64,000 nucleotides of DNA from a bacterium. Lineage in GTDB: Bacteria; Planctomycetota; UBA1135; GCA-002686595. The stretch spans positions 19,901 through 83,900 of the forward strand of contig JAUIDW010000001.1 of the NCBI GenBank assembly GCA_030428395.1. Reading direction: 5' to 3'. The notes under the pieces were generated by a model that saw nothing but the letters and a program-made list of their open reading frames with translations, was not told the DNA's origin and made no database searches. Every line of letters begins with the position of its first letter. Within the stretch, counting starts at the first letter, position 1. Positions 11,462 to 20,317 of the stretch are shown piece after piece. Both the position numbers and the translations under genes were made by a program.

Positions 11462-12202
11462 ATGAAGGGCGTCATCCTCGCCGGCGGACTGGGCACGCGC
11501 CTGTTCCCGCTGACCAAGATCACGAACAAGCACCTGCTGCCGGTCTACGACCGGCCGATGATCTACTACCCGATCCAGTGCCTGGTGAACGCCGGGATCA
11601 CGGACATCATGATCGTCACCGGCGGTCGCAAGTCCGGGGACTTCCTGAGCCTGCTGGGCAACGGCAGCGCCTTCGGGCTGAAGCACCTGAACTACACGTA
11701 CCAGGAGGGCGAGGGCGGCATCGCGGACGCCCTGCGCCTGGCGCGCCACTGGGTGGGGAACGACAGCATCGCCGTCGTGCTGGGCGACAACATCATCGAG
11801 CGCAACGTCAACAAGGCGGTGCGCGACTTCCGCAAGCAGGGGCGCGGCGCCAAGATCCTGCTGAAGGAGGTCCACGACCCCGAGCGCTTCGGCGTGGCCC
11901 GCGTGCAGGGCGACAAGGTCGTCGAGATCGTCGAGAAGCCGAAGGAGCCGGCCTCGAACCTGGCGGTGATCGGCATCTACATGTACGACTCGCGCGTCTT
12001 CGAGGTGATCGAGAAGCTCGAGCCCTCCGACCGCGGCGAGCTGGAGATCACCGACGTCAACAACTGGTACATCCGCGACGGCTCGATGAGCTACGAGGTG
12101 CTCGAGGGCTGGTGGACCGACGCGGGCACGTTCGAGTCGCTGCACCGCGCGAGCTCGCTCGTCGCCGACGGCGGGGCCAACCTGGTCTCCGAGGACGACT
12201 GA
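11462..12202 (+). CDS. rmlA: Glucose-1-phosphate thymidylyltransferase, short form
   Basis: Makes dTDP-glucose from dTTP and glucose-1-phosphate, the first step of dTDP-rhamnose synthesis. At 246 residues it is shorter than the 290-residue RmlA and resembles the short nucleotidyltransferase branch. Visible motifs are the activating loop GGLGTRLFPLT (residues 8-18), NKHLLPVYDRPMIYYP, the metal-binding VLGDN, EKPKEPASNLAVIGIY and WWTDAGTFESL. AGGAG lies about 13 bases before the ATG. rmlD follows after 7 bases and rmlB after that, which supports dTDP-sugar activity rather than UTP specificity. Confidence 0.85.
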   Translation: MKGVILAGGLGTRLFPLTKITNKHLLPVYDRPMIYYPIQCLVNAGITDIMIVTGGRKSGDFLSLLGNGSAFGLKHLNYTYQEGEGGIADALRLARHWVGNDSIAVVLGDNIIERNVNKAVRDFRKQGRGAKILLKEVHDPERFGVARVQGDKVVEIVEKPKEPASNLAVIGIYMYDSRVFEVIEKLEPSDRGELEITDVNNWYIRDGSMSYEVLEGWWTDAGTFESLHRASSLVADGGANLVSEDD

Positions 12203-12209
12203 GCCGGCC

Positions 12210-13088
12210 ATGACGCGGGTGCTCGTCACCGGCGCGGCCGGCATGCTGGGCAGCCAGCTGCTGCTCGACGCGCCCGCCGGCGTCGAGGCGCTCGGCGTCG
12301 ACCTGCGCGAGGGGCCGGGCGTCGCGGCGGCCGGGGTCGACCTGGCGGAGCCGGAGGCGGTCGAGGGCCTGCTCGAGCGCCTCGCGCCCGTCGACGGCGT
12401 GATCCACGCCGCGGCGTACACCGCGGTGGACAAGGCCGAGTCCGAGCCCGACCTGGCGCACCGCGTGAACGCCACGGCCTGCGGCGTGCTGGCCGAGGCC
12501 TGCGCGCGGCGGGGGACTCGCCTGGTCGCGGTGGGGACCGACTTCGTGTTCGACGGCACGCGCCGCGAGCCCTACCGGCCCGACGACGAGCCGTCCCCGC
12601 TGGGGGTCTACGGGCGGACCAAGCTCGAGGGCGAGCGGCTGGCGCTCTCGGCCTGGGCCGACGGCACCGCGGTCGTCCGCACCCAGTGGCTCTACGGCCC
12701 GCGGGGGGCCCACTTCCCCGGGACGATCGTGCGCCTGGCCCGCGAGCGGGGGCAGCTGAAGGTCGTCTCCGACCAGGTCGGGTCGCCGACCACCACGCTG
12801 GAGCTCTCCCCGGCCCTCTGGGACGTCCTGGCGAGCCGCGAGACGGGGATCTTCCACGCCGCCTGCGAGGGGGCCTGCAGCTGGTACGACCTGGCGGTCG
12901 CCACCCTCGAGCTGGTCGGGCTCGGCGCGGTCCCCGTCGAGCCCTGCGGCACCGACGAGTTCCCCCGGCCGGCCCCGCGCCCGGCCTACAGCGTGCTGGA
13001 GTGCTCGCGCCTGACCGCGCAGCGCGGGCGGCCCCTGGCCGGCTGGCGCGAGGCCCTCGAGGCCTTCGTCGCCGTCGAGCCGCTCTGA
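12210..13088 (+). CDS. rmlD: dTDP-4-dehydrorhamnose reductase
   Basis: NAD(P)H-dependent last step of dTDP-L-rhamnose synthesis. It has 292 residues, with GAAGMLGSQL at the N-terminus, the family motif VIHAAAYTAVDKAESEP, TDFVFDGTRREPYRPDD, and GVYGRTKLEGER with the Tyr-x3-Lys pair. RTQWLYGPRGAHFPGTI is also typical of RmlD. It follows rmlA by 7 bases, so the two are very probably co-transcribed. The C-terminus (FPRPAPRPAYSVLEC) matches the usual substrate-domain segment RPxYSxL. Confidence 0.93.
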   Translation: MTRVLVTGAAGMLGSQLLLDAPAGVEALGVDLREGPGVAAAGVDLAEPEAVEGLLERLAPVDGVIHAAAYTAVDKAESEPDLAHRVNATACGVLAEACARRGTRLVAVGTDFVFDGTRREPYRPDDEPSPLGVYGRTKLEGERLALSAWADGTAVVRTQWLYGPRGAHFPGTIVRLARERGQLKVVSDQVGSPTTTLELSPALWDVLASRETGIFHAACEGACSWYDLAVATLELVGLGAVPVEPCGTDEFPRPAPRPAYSVLECSRLTAQRGRPLAGWREALEAFVAVEPL

Positions 13089-13145
13089 TCCGCGCGGACC
13101 GGGGACCCGGCGCGGACGCGCCCGGCGGACCCGCGGGCTCGTATC

Positions 13146-13160
13146 GCCCCGAATCGGGGC
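13146..13160. terminator. Palindromic hairpin between rmlD and rmlB
   Basis: GCCCCGAATCGGGGC forms a stem of 5-7 bp 58 bases after the rmlD stop. There is no T run after it. It is either a weak terminator for rmlA-rmlD or a regulatory site in the 265-base gap before rmlB. The rest of that gap is GC-rich and I see no gene in it. Confidence 0.35.
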
Positions 13161-13182
13161 AGGCTCCCCGCGGGAAGCCGGC

Positions 13183-13188
13183 TAGACT
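13183..13188 (+). promoter_or_regulatory. -10-like element upstream of rmlB
   Basis: TAGACT lies in the gap before rmlB, after the palindrome. The same GGCTAGA context recurs before rmlA (11401-11407). No convincing -35 is visible. The implied leader would be about 160 bases. Confidence 0.3.
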
Positions 13189-13353
13189 GCTGCGTCCACG
13201 GGGGCGTGCCGCCCCCGCCCCGCGCCCCCCCGGCGAGCGGGGCCCCGAAGGACCGTCCCGGTCGCCCTCCCCGGAGCCGCGCGGCCCCGTTTTTCCGGCT
13301 TGCCCGAAGCGAAAGCGCCCAGGGCGGTCCCGGAATCCACGCCCGACCTCTTC

Positions 13354-14391
13354 ATGCCCCAGACCCCGATCCAGACCGTTCTCGTCACCGGCGGCGCCGG
13401 CTTCATCGGCAGCAACTTCGTCCACACGCTGGTGGAGGAGCGCCCCGACTGGCGCATCGTCAACCTCGACGCGCTGACCTACGCCGGCAACCTCGACAAC
13501 CTGGAGGCCGTCGAGGGCCGCGAGGGCTACGCCTTCGTGAAGGGCGACGTCTGCTCGCGCGAGGACGTCGACCGCGCCCTGGACGCGGCCGAGGCCTTCG
13601 GCGGGCCCCTGGGCGTGGTCCACTTCGCCGCCGAGAGCCACGTCGACCGCTCGATCGAGTCCGGCCTGCCCTTCGTGCAGGCCAACGTGATGGGGACCCA
13701 GGTCCTGCTCGACGCCTGCCGCGCCCGCGGCGTGGGGCGCTTCGTGCACGTGTCGACCGACGAGGTCTACGGCTCGCTGGGGAAGGAGGGCTTCTTCACC
13801 GAGGAGACCCCCCTGGCCCCGAACTCGCCCTACGCGGCCAGCAAGGCGGCCAGCGACCTGCTGGTCCGGGCGGCCTGCCACACCCACGGGTTCCCGGCCT
13901 GCATCACGCGCTGCTCGAACAACTACGGGCCCTACCAGTTCCCGGAGAAGCTGATCCCGCTGATGATCGCCAACGCGGCGGAGGACAAGAAGCTGCCCGT
14001 CTACGGCGACGGGATGAACATCCGCGACTGGCTGTACGTCCGGGACCACTGCGAGGCGGTCCTGCGGGTCCTCGAGGACGGCCGGGCTGGCGAGGTCTAC
14101 AACATCGGCGGGCACAACGAGTACCCGAACATCGAGATCGTGAAGGCCATCCTGGCCACCCTGGGCAAGCCGGACACCCTGATCGAGTACGTGCGGGACC
14201 GGCCCGGGCACGACCGGCGCTACGCGATCGACGCGGCCAAGATCGACAACGAGCTGGGCTGGCGGCCGCGCTTCACCTTCGAGGAGGCGCTGCCCTTGAC
14301 CATCCGCTGGTATCAGGCGCAAACTACGTGGCTACAACGGGTTAGAGATGGTGCCTACCGCGAGTACTACGCGCGGCAGTACGGTTCCTGA
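13354..14391 (+). CDS. rmlB: dTDP-glucose 4,6-dehydratase
   Basis: Second step of the dTDP-rhamnose pathway, an NAD-dependent extended SDR of 345 residues. Signatures: VTGGAGFIGSNF, NLDALTYAGNLDNL, HFAAESHVDRSI, HVSTDEVYGSLG, SPYAASKAASDLLV with Tyr-x3-Lys, RCSNNYGPYQFPEKLIP and NIRDWLYVRDHCEA, all RmlB hallmarks. The ATG at 13354 is preferred over a GTG-type start at 13300 because the family begins only a few residues before the Rossmann motif. rmlC (the 3,5-epimerase) is not in this window, so the pathway must be completed elsewhere or a different deoxysugar is made. Confidence 0.95.
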   Translation: MPQTPIQTVLVTGGAGFIGSNFVHTLVEERPDWRIVNLDALTYAGNLDNLEAVEGREGYAFVKGDVCSREDVDRALDAAEAFGGPLGVVHFAAESHVDRSIESGLPFVQANVMGTQVLLDACRARGVGRFVHVSTDEVYGSLGKEGFFTEETPLAPNSPYAASKAASDLLVRAACHTHGFPACITRCSNNYGPYQFPEKLIPLMIANAAEDKKLPVYGDGMNIRDWLYVRDHCEAVLRVLEDGRAGEVYNIGGHNEYPNIEIVKAILATLGKPDTLIEYVRDRPGHDRRYAIDAAKIDNELGWRPRFTFEEALPLTIRWYQAQTTWLQRVRDGAYREYYARQYGS

Positions 14392-14392
14392 G

Positions 14393-14423
14393 CGGCCGAT
14401 CAACCTCCGGGGGTTTTCGGCCG
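14393..14423 (+). terminator. Strong hairpin directly after rmlB
   Basis: CGGCCGA (14393-14399) pairs with TCGGCCG (14417-14423). Inside it AACC (14402-14405) pairs with GGTT (14412-14415), giving a nested 31-base hairpin that starts 2 bases after the rmlB stop. A TTTT run lies in the descending arm rather than after it. It probably ends or attenuates transcription between the rml genes and the export genes. Confidence 0.5.
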
Positions 14424-14551
14424 ATGCAACCGATACGCGGCGAACGCCAGGAGCCCCCGCGAACCCCCCTCGGCGCCTGCCCGGCGCCGTCCCCGGGGCG
14501 CGTGGCCGGGCCCTCCGTGCCCGCGGCGCCCCCTCCGCCGACCGGCTCCCC

Positions 14552-15328
14552 ATGACCCCGACCACCGCACGCACGCTGCTCCTGGCCCTGCTCGGGCTGC
14601 TCCTCGCCGGCTGCTACTCGGAGCCGGACAAGCGCATCCTCCAGTACCTCAACACCGAGGGCTTCGGGAAGCGCTACACGGGCAACGCGGAGGAGGCGAA
14701 CTACATCACGATCGGCGACTCGATGTCGATCACCGACCTCTACCACACCGAGCTCACGATCACGCAGACCGTCGACATCGACGGGACCGTGGTGCTGCCG
14801 GAGATCGGCGCGGTGCACGTCGCGGGCATGACGCGCACGGAGCTCGAGGCGTTCCTGATGGAGAAGTACTCGCCGTACTACGAGCAGCTCGACATCAAGG
14901 CCCGCCTGACGACCCGCGGCAAGAACTACTTCATCTACGGCGAGGTCGGCGGCGCCGGCCAGAAGCCGTTCCCCGGGGACCTGACCGTCTTCGAGGCGGT
15001 CATGGGCGCCAACCCCGACACCGCCGGGGCGAACCTGGGCCGCGTGCGCCTGATCCGGCCCGACCCGCGCGACCCGATCGTGATCACCGTCAACATCGAC
15101 GAGATCATCCGGACGGGGGACTCGACCTACAACGTCCACGTCCTCGAGAACGACATCATCTACGTCCCGCCGACCGTCCTCGCCGCGCTCGGCAACTTCC
15201 TCACGGCCCTCATCCAGCCGTTCACGCGCGTCCTCCAGGAGATCTCCCGAGCAGCAGGTCGCTTCGGGTTCTGGGGCGGCGCCGGCCGCGGCCGCGGCCG
15301 GAACAACAACTTCGGAACCATCTTCTAG
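14552..15328 (+). CDS. Wza-type polysaccharide export lipoprotein
   Basis: Outer-membrane polysaccharide export protein of 258 residues. The signal peptide ends in LLLAGC (Cys21), a lipobox. The Poly_export domain follows (ITIGDSMSITDLYHTELTIT, then VDIDGTVVLPEIGAVHVAGM), with an SLBB-like second part (YFIYGEVGGAGQKPFPGDLT). It ends in a Gly/Arg/Asn-rich tail (RGRGRNNNFGTIF). It would form the export channel for the polymer built by this locus. The ATG at 14552 gives a clean signal peptide; an earlier start at 14348 would bury it. Wzz-like protein starts 24 bases downstream. Confidence 0.9.
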   Translation: MTPTTARTLLLALLGLLLAGCYSEPDKRILQYLNTEGFGKRYTGNAEEANYITIGDSMSITDLYHTELTITQTVDIDGTVVLPEIGAVHVAGMTRTELEAFLMEKYSPYYEQLDIKARLTTRGKNYFIYGEVGGAGQKPFPGDLTVFEAVMGANPDTAGANLGRVRLIRPDPRDPIVITVNIDEIIRTGDSTYNVHVLENDIIYVPPTVLAALGNFLTALIQPFTRVLQEISRAAGRFGFWGGAGRGRGRNNNFGTIF

Positions 15329-15352
15329 GGGCCCCGCCCCAGGTCTCGTCCC

Positions 15353-16987
15353 TTGGCATTCCAGGTCCAGCAGCAGAGTCAGTTCCAGGAGCTGCTCGGC
15401 GTCCTGCGCCGGCGGCTCTGGCAGATCATCCTGCCGATGGCGTTCGTGCTCTCCCTCGGGATCGCGGCGGCCATCTTCGTGCCGTACAAGTACAAGGTGC
15501 GCACCGTCATCGAGCTGCGCCCCGTGCAGGTCTCGAGCTTCGAGGACGTCGGGCGCGACCAGCTGATGGCGTACAACCGCAGCTTCGCGAACCCGAACCT
15601 GCAGATCATGCACTTCGAGCGCGTGCGCCGCGTGCTCGAGAAGCAGGAGTGGGACGACTACGTCACCCTGCCGCGCGACGAGCAGATCGACTACCTGCAG
15701 CGCGTCCTGCGCAACATCAACGTGCGGGTGCGGGGCGGCAACACGAAGAACCTCGACGCGCCGACCTTCATCGACATCCTGTACACGGACACGAGCGGCG
15801 CGCGCGCCGAGGTGTTCGTGAACAGCCTGCGCGACGCCTACGTCGAGGACGTGGTCGAGCGGTACCGGCGGGAGATGCGCGAGGAGCGCGACAAGCTGCA
15901 GGAGCTGCGCACCGAGGCCGACATCCGCCTGCGCGAGGCGGAGAAGCGCCTGTCGGACTACCGCCGCGAGCACGGCCTGTCGCTGACGCGCATCACCGAC
16001 CAGGAGGAGGACTTCGTCTTCAAGGCCTACGAGGAGGCGCGGCTCGAGCTGGACCGCACCACCCGCAAGCTCGAGGGCCTCCTGGCGACCCGCGCCAAGC
16101 TCGAGGAGCAGTACGAGGACGCGCCCGAGGAGGTCCTCGACCGCGTGATCGACGCCGGCACCTCGACCGCGGTCGAGGAGTCGCAGCTCGAGCTCGACAT
16201 CCTGCGCCTGAAGCGCGAGCAGGAGGGCTACCGCCCGCTGCACTCGCGCTACAAGCAGCTCGAGTACGAGATCCTCGACAAGGAGCAGGAGCTCGAGCGC
16301 GTCCGCGCCGTCCAGCGCCGCGCCACGGTCGAGGAGAAGTACGTCCCCAACCCCGACAAGCCGAGCCTGTACCAGGAGCTGCTGGCCTCCGACCGCGAGA
16401 TCGAGCGGCTGCGCGCCGAGAAGGAGCGCCTGGACTTCGTCATCAGCAGCAAGTTCATCGAGCACACCGAGCAGGCCGAGGTGCTGCGCGAGGTCAAGCT
16501 GATGCGCCTGGACGTCGACGCCAAGCAGGAGGCCTACCAGGACGCCAACCGCGCGTACCGCCGGATGGCCGACTTCGTGTCGCTGATCCAGGGGCCCGAG
16601 GGCGACCCGTTCGACATCGAGCGCGAGGGGTACGCCCCGCGGTCGCCCAGCGAGCCCAGCCGCGTGATGATCATCGGGCTGGCCGCCTTCCTGGGCCTCG
16701 GCGTCGGCATCGGCTCGGCCATGCTGGCCGAGTACAGCCGCAGCTGCTTCCGCAGCGTCAACGACATCGCGCGCGTGATGAGCGTCCCGGTCCTCGGGGC
16801 GATCAACGTGATCGAGACCCGCCTCGAGCTGCGCCGCAAGCTGCTCATGCGCTTCGCGATCGGCTCCTCCAGCATCGCGCTGATCGGCAGCATCCTGGTC
16901 GTCGCGGTGATCTGGCAGCGCCAGCCCAACCTCCTTCCGCTGCAGGTCCAGGAGGTGATCGAGGACCTCCGCCTGAACTTCCGGTAG
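15353..16987 (+). CDS. Wzz/GumC-type chain-length determinant protein
   Basis: Inner-membrane polysaccharide co-polymerase of 544 residues with a TTG start. An N-terminal transmembrane helix (about residues 22-44, RRLWQIILPMAFVLSLGIAA) is followed by the Wzz domain and a long coiled coil (about residues 165-370, rich in E/K/R/L heptads). A second helix (about 438-455, IIGLAAFLGLGVGIG) follows the family Pro-rich segment YAPRSPSEPSRV, and there is a third hydrophobic stretch near residue 505. No Walker-type tyrosine kinase domain is fused, and no separate BY-kinase gene is seen nearby. It should control polymer length together with the export lipoprotein. Confidence 0.87.
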   Translation: MAFQVQQQSQFQELLGVLRRRLWQIILPMAFVLSLGIAAAIFVPYKYKVRTVIELRPVQVSSFEDVGRDQLMAYNRSFANPNLQIMHFERVRRVLEKQEWDDYVTLPRDEQIDYLQRVLRNINVRVRGGNTKNLDAPTFIDILYTDTSGARAEVFVNSLRDAYVEDVVERYRREMREERDKLQELRTEADIRLREAEKRLSDYRREHGLSLTRITDQEEDFVFKAYEEARLELDRTTRKLEGLLATRAKLEEQYEDAPEEVLDRVIDAGTSTAVEESQLELDILRLKREQEGYRPLHSRYKQLEYEILDKEQELERVRAVQRRATVEEKYVPNPDKPSLYQELLASDREIERLRAEKERLDFVISSKFIEHTEQAEVLREVKLMRLDVDAKQEAYQDANRAYRRMADFVSLIQGPEGDPFDIEREGYAPRSPSEPSRVMIIGLAAFLGLGVGIGSAMLAEYSRSCFRSVNDIARVMSVPVLGAINVIETRLELRRKLLMRFAIGSSSIALIGSILVVAVIWQRQPNLLPLQVQEVIEDLRLNFR

Positions 16988-17025
16988 GGGGCCCGTGCGC
17001 CCGGGGTCCCCCGGCCGCCGGAACC

Positions 17026-18417
17026 ATGCGCGACGTCATCTTCAGCCTGATGATCCTGGGGGTCGTCCCGGTCTGCTACAAGCGACCGTTCATCGGCCTC
17101 CTGGTCTTCTCCTGGCTGGCGTACATGCGTCCGCAGGACCTCTGCTGGGGCTTCGCGCGCAACCAGCGCTGGTCGCTGCTGATCGCGCTGGTGATGTTCG
17201 CGGGCTGGGTCGTGAACAACCCCGGGAGGATGTTCATCAGCGACCCACGGACCTGGGCGATGGTGGCGCTGGGGGTCCTGGTCGGCCTGGGGATATCCCA
17301 GGCGCAGGCCGTCCAGAAGTACGAGATCAACCGCTACATCGAGTACGTGAAGGTCCTCGTGATCGCGATCTTCACGACGTCGGTCATCCGCCACAAGGGC
17401 CACCTGCGGATGATGGTGTGGGTCATCGCCCTGTCGTTCGGGTTCTACGGCGTGAAGGTGGGGTTGGCGGGGGTGCTCTCGGGCGGCTCCCTGGTCGTGC
17501 GGCAGGGGCCGGGCGGCATGCTCGAGGACAACAACGACTTCTCGCTGGCGCTCGTGACCGCGCTGCCGTGGATCCTGCACCTCAGCACGACGGAGAACCG
17601 CCCGGTCTTTCGCAAGGGGCTGCGGATCGTGGTGCCGCTGACGGCGCTGACGGTCATCCTGACGCACTCCCGCGGCGCGTTCCTGTCGCTGTGCGTCGTG
17701 ATCTTCGCGCTGACGTGGCGCTCGAAGAACCGCGTGGTGGCCTTCGCGGCCATGTTCGTGGTCGCCGTGATCGGCGTCATCTTCGCCCCGCAGTCGTACA
17801 AGGAGCGCATCTCCACGATCGGCAACTACGAGGAGGACGGCTCGGCCATGGGCCGCCTGCGGGCCTGGAAGGTGGCCATCACGATGGCCAAGGGCAACCC
17901 GATGCTCGGCGTCGGGATGAACAAGTTCCAGCAGCACTACCTCGAGTACAGCGACCTGGGCAACCGCGACCACGTCCGCGTGGCGCACAACAGCTACCTG
18001 CAGATCTGGGCGGAGTGCGGCACGCCCGCGTTCCTGCTCTACCTGTTCCTCATCGCCTGGTCCTTCCACGACATCTGGAGGACGCGACGACGAGCCAGGA
18101 AGCTCTTCCGCACCAGCTGGATCATCCAGTACGGGACGATGTTCGAGACGTCCCTGGCGGGCTTCATCGTGGGCGCGGTCTTCCTGAACCGCGCGCACTT
18201 CGACCTCTTCTACCACATCGTCGCGGTCATCCTGGCGTACGGGCGCGTCGCGCGCGCCGAGATGGACGAGTTCGAGCGCGAGCGCCCGACGGTCGCCTCG
18301 CCGGTCCGCAGCGGGCGCCGCGGCGAGCTGCGCTTCCAGCCGCGCTCCGGGTTCGACCGCCGCCCCGCGGTGCGCAGCGGCTACGGCGGCCAGCTGCCGG
18401 TCGGCCGCGCGTTCTGA
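17026..18417 (+). CDS. O-antigen ligase-like protein (exosortase-associated O-glycosylation ligase family)
   Basis: Polytopic membrane protein of 463 residues with about ten hydrophobic segments. The N-terminus MRDVIFSLMILGVVPVCYKR with PFIGLLVFSWLAYMRPQDL resembles the DUF5935 region of ligases found in PEP-CTERM/exosortase EPS loci (TIGR03097). The C-terminal half has the Wzy_C pattern: LTHSRGAFL, then a periplasmic loop with GVGMNKFQQHYLEY and VRVAHNSYLQIWAECG, whose H-N-x2-L is typical of WaaL/Wzy ligases. It either polymerises repeat units or transfers glycan to an acceptor. An arginine-rich cytoplasmic tail follows the last helix. asnB starts 10 bases downstream. Confidence 0.82.
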   Translation: MRDVIFSLMILGVVPVCYKRPFIGLLVFSWLAYMRPQDLCWGFARNQRWSLLIALVMFAGWVVNNPGRMFISDPRTWAMVALGVLVGLGISQAQAVQKYEINRYIEYVKVLVIAIFTTSVIRHKGHLRMMVWVIALSFGFYGVKVGLAGVLSGGSLVVRQGPGGMLEDNNDFSLALVTALPWILHLSTTENRPVFRKGLRIVVPLTALTVILTHSRGAFLSLCVVIFALTWRSKNRVVAFAAMFVVAVIGVIFAPQSYKERISTIGNYEEDGSAMGRLRAWKVAITMAKGNPMLGVGMNKFQQHYLEYSDLGNRDHVRVAHNSYLQIWAECGTPAFLLYLFLIAWSFHDIWRTRRRARKLFRTSWIIQYGTMFETSLAGFIVGAVFLNRAHFDLFYHIVAVILAYGRVARAEMDEFERERPTVASPVRSGRRGELRFQPRSGFDRRPAVRSGYGGQLPVGRAF

Positions 18418-18427
18418 GCCAGGGCCC

Positions 18428-20317
18428 ATGTGCGGACTGTGCGGCATCGCCTACGCCGACCCGCGTCGGCGCCCGGACGAGGACGCCGTCCTCGCGGCCG
18501 TCCGCACCCTCGAGCACCGCGGGCCCGACGACGAGGGCGTCTACGTCGCCGGCTCGACGGCCGTCGGCTTCCGGCGGCTCTCGATCATCGACCTCGCCGG
18601 CGGCCACCAGCCGCTCCACAACGAGGAGGGCGACGTCGCGCTCGTCTTCAACGGCGAGATCTACAACTTCCGCGAGCTGCGCACCGAGCTGGAGGCCCGC
18701 GGCCACCGCTTCCGCACCGGCAGCGACGCCGAGGTCGTCCTGCACCTCTACGAGGACCGCGGCGACCGGCTGTGCGACGAGCTGGTGGGCATGTACGGCT
18801 TCGCGCTGCTCGACCACCGCGACCCCGACCACCCGGTGGTCGTGCTGGCCCGGGACCGGCTCGGCATCAAGCCGCTCTACTACGCCGAGACCGCTGATGG
18901 GCTCCTGTGGGGCAGCGAGGCCAAGGCCGTGCTGGCCTGGGAGGCGACCCCGCGGCGGCTGCGCGCGCCGAAGCTGCTGGACTACCTGGTGCAGGGCTAC
19001 GTCGGCGGCGAGGACGCGGCCTGGGAGGGCGTGAAGCGGCTTCCGCCGGGCCACGTGCTGACCTGGCGTCCGGGCCGGCCGCTCGAGCTGCGCCGGTACT
19101 GGGACCTGCCGACCGACGGCCTGCGCGAGGCGGCGTCGCGCGAGGAGATCCTGGACCTGCTCGACACCGTGGTGCGCGACCGGCTCGTGGCCGACGTGCC
19201 GCTCGGCGCGTTCCTGTCCGGCGGCATCGACAGCACGGCGGTCGTCACGAGCATGGCGCGCACGAGCGCCGATCCGGTCGTGGCCTGCTCCGTCGGCTTC
19301 CGCGAGCGCAGCCACGACGAGCTGGCGGTGGCCGTCGCCACCGCGAAGCGCCTGGGCGCGGTGCACCACACCGAGGTGCTCGAGCCCGACCCGGCCGTCG
19401 CGGTCGACGTGCTGCCCTGGTTCTACGACGAGCCGCTGGCCGACCCCTCGACCGTGCCGACCTGGCTCGTGTCGCGGATGGCGCGCGAGCACGTGACCGT
19501 GGCGCTGTCGGGGGACGGGGGCGACGAGACCTTCGCGGGGTACCGCCGGTACGTGCACGACGTGGCCGAGAACCGCCTGCGCAGCTCGGTGGGGCGCGCA
19601 GGGCAGGCGGCCTTCCGCCTGGCGGGGCGGGCCTACCCGAAGCTGGACTGGGCCCCGCGCGTGCTGCGCGCGCGCAGCTTCCTGTCCAACGTCGGCCGCG
19701 ACCCGGCCCGGGCCTACTGGTCCAGCGTCACGCAGCTCGCCGACGACGACGCGCGCGCCCTGCTGGCCGACGACGTGCGCGCGGCGCTGTGCGAGCACGA
19801 CCCGTTCGAGGCCTTCGAGCGCCACTACGCGCGGCCGGCGGTCGACGACCCGCTGTACCGCGCGCAGTACGCCGACTTCCACACGTACCTGCCCGACCAG
19901 ATCCTGGCCAAGGTGGACCGCGCCTCCATGGCCGTGTCGCTCGAGGTGCGCGTGCCGATCCTGGACCACCGCTTCGTCGGGGCCTTCGCGAACCTGCCGG
20001 CGGCCGAGAAGGTGCGCGGCGGCCGCGGCAAGCACGCCTTCCGCGAGGCGCTGCGCGGCCGGCTCCCCGACGACGTCCTCGACGGGCGCAAGCGCGGCTT
20101 CGACACGCCGCTGGCGGCCTGGCTGCGGGGCCCGCTGCGCGCGGCGGCGGCGGAGGCGGTCGAGAGCCTCCCGGCCGACTGGTTCGACCGGGCCGCGCTG
20201 CGCCGGCGGCTGGCCGAGCACGAGGGCGGGGCCCGCGACCACGGGCGCCTGCTGTGGAGCCTGCTGGTGCTCGAGCACTGGCGCCGCCGTCACGGCGTGA
20301 CCGGCCTGGCGGGATGA
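18428..20317 (+). CDS. asnB: AsnB-type asparagine synthetase / amidotransferase
   Basis: Glutamine-hydrolysing amidotransferase of 629 residues. The N-terminal class II glutaminase starts MCGLCGIAYADP with Cys2 as nucleophile and has RLSIIDLAGGHQPL and FNGEIYNFRELR. The synthetase domain has the ATP pyrophosphatase loop FLSGGIDST, SGDGGDETFAGYRRY, and DQILAKVDRASMAVSLEVRVP. In EPS loci such proteins are thought to amidate uronic acids or other carboxyl groups on the glycan, as described for exosortase-associated amidotransferases (TIGR03108). The neighbouring UDP-uronate enzymes fit that role, but plain asparagine synthesis cannot be excluded. Confidence 0.88.
   Translation: MCGLCGIAYADPRRRPDEDAVLAAVRTLEHRGPDDEGVYVAGSTAVGFRRLSIIDLAGGHQPLHNEEGDVALVFNGEIYNFRELRTELEARGHRFRTGSDAEVVLHLYEDRGDRLCDELVGMYGFALLDHRDPDHPVVVLARDRLGIKPLYYAETADGLLWGSEAKAVLAWEATPRRLRAPKLLDYLVQGYVGGEDAAWEGVKRLPPGHVLTWRPGRPLELRRYWDLPTDGLREAASREEILDLLDTVVRDRLVADVPLGAFLSGGIDSTAVVTSMARTSADPVVACSVGFRERSHDELAVAVATAKRLGAVHHTEVLEPDPAVAVDVLPWFYDEPLADPSTVPTWLVSRMAREHVTVALSGDGGDETFAGYRRYVHDVAENRLRSSVGRAGQAAFRLAGRAYPKLDWAPRVLRARSFLSNVGRDPARAYWSSVTQLADDDARALLADDVRAALCEHDPFEAFERHYARPAVDDPLYRAQYADFHTYLPDQILAKVDRASMAVSLEVRVPILDHRFVGAFANLPAAEKVRGGRGKHAFREALRGRLPDDVLDGRKRGFDTPLAAWLRGPLRAAAAEAVESLPADWFDRAALRRRLAEHEGGARDHGRLLWSLLVLEHWRRRHGVTGLAG

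Noticed and set aside
13300..13354. Earlier start codon for rmlB
   Set aside because: It would add 18 low-complexity residues before the Rossmann motif; the family starts near the ATG at 13354.
14342..16465. Long reverse open frame opposite the export and Wzz genes
   Set aside because: It overlaps two well-supported genes on the other strand and has no recognisable domain.
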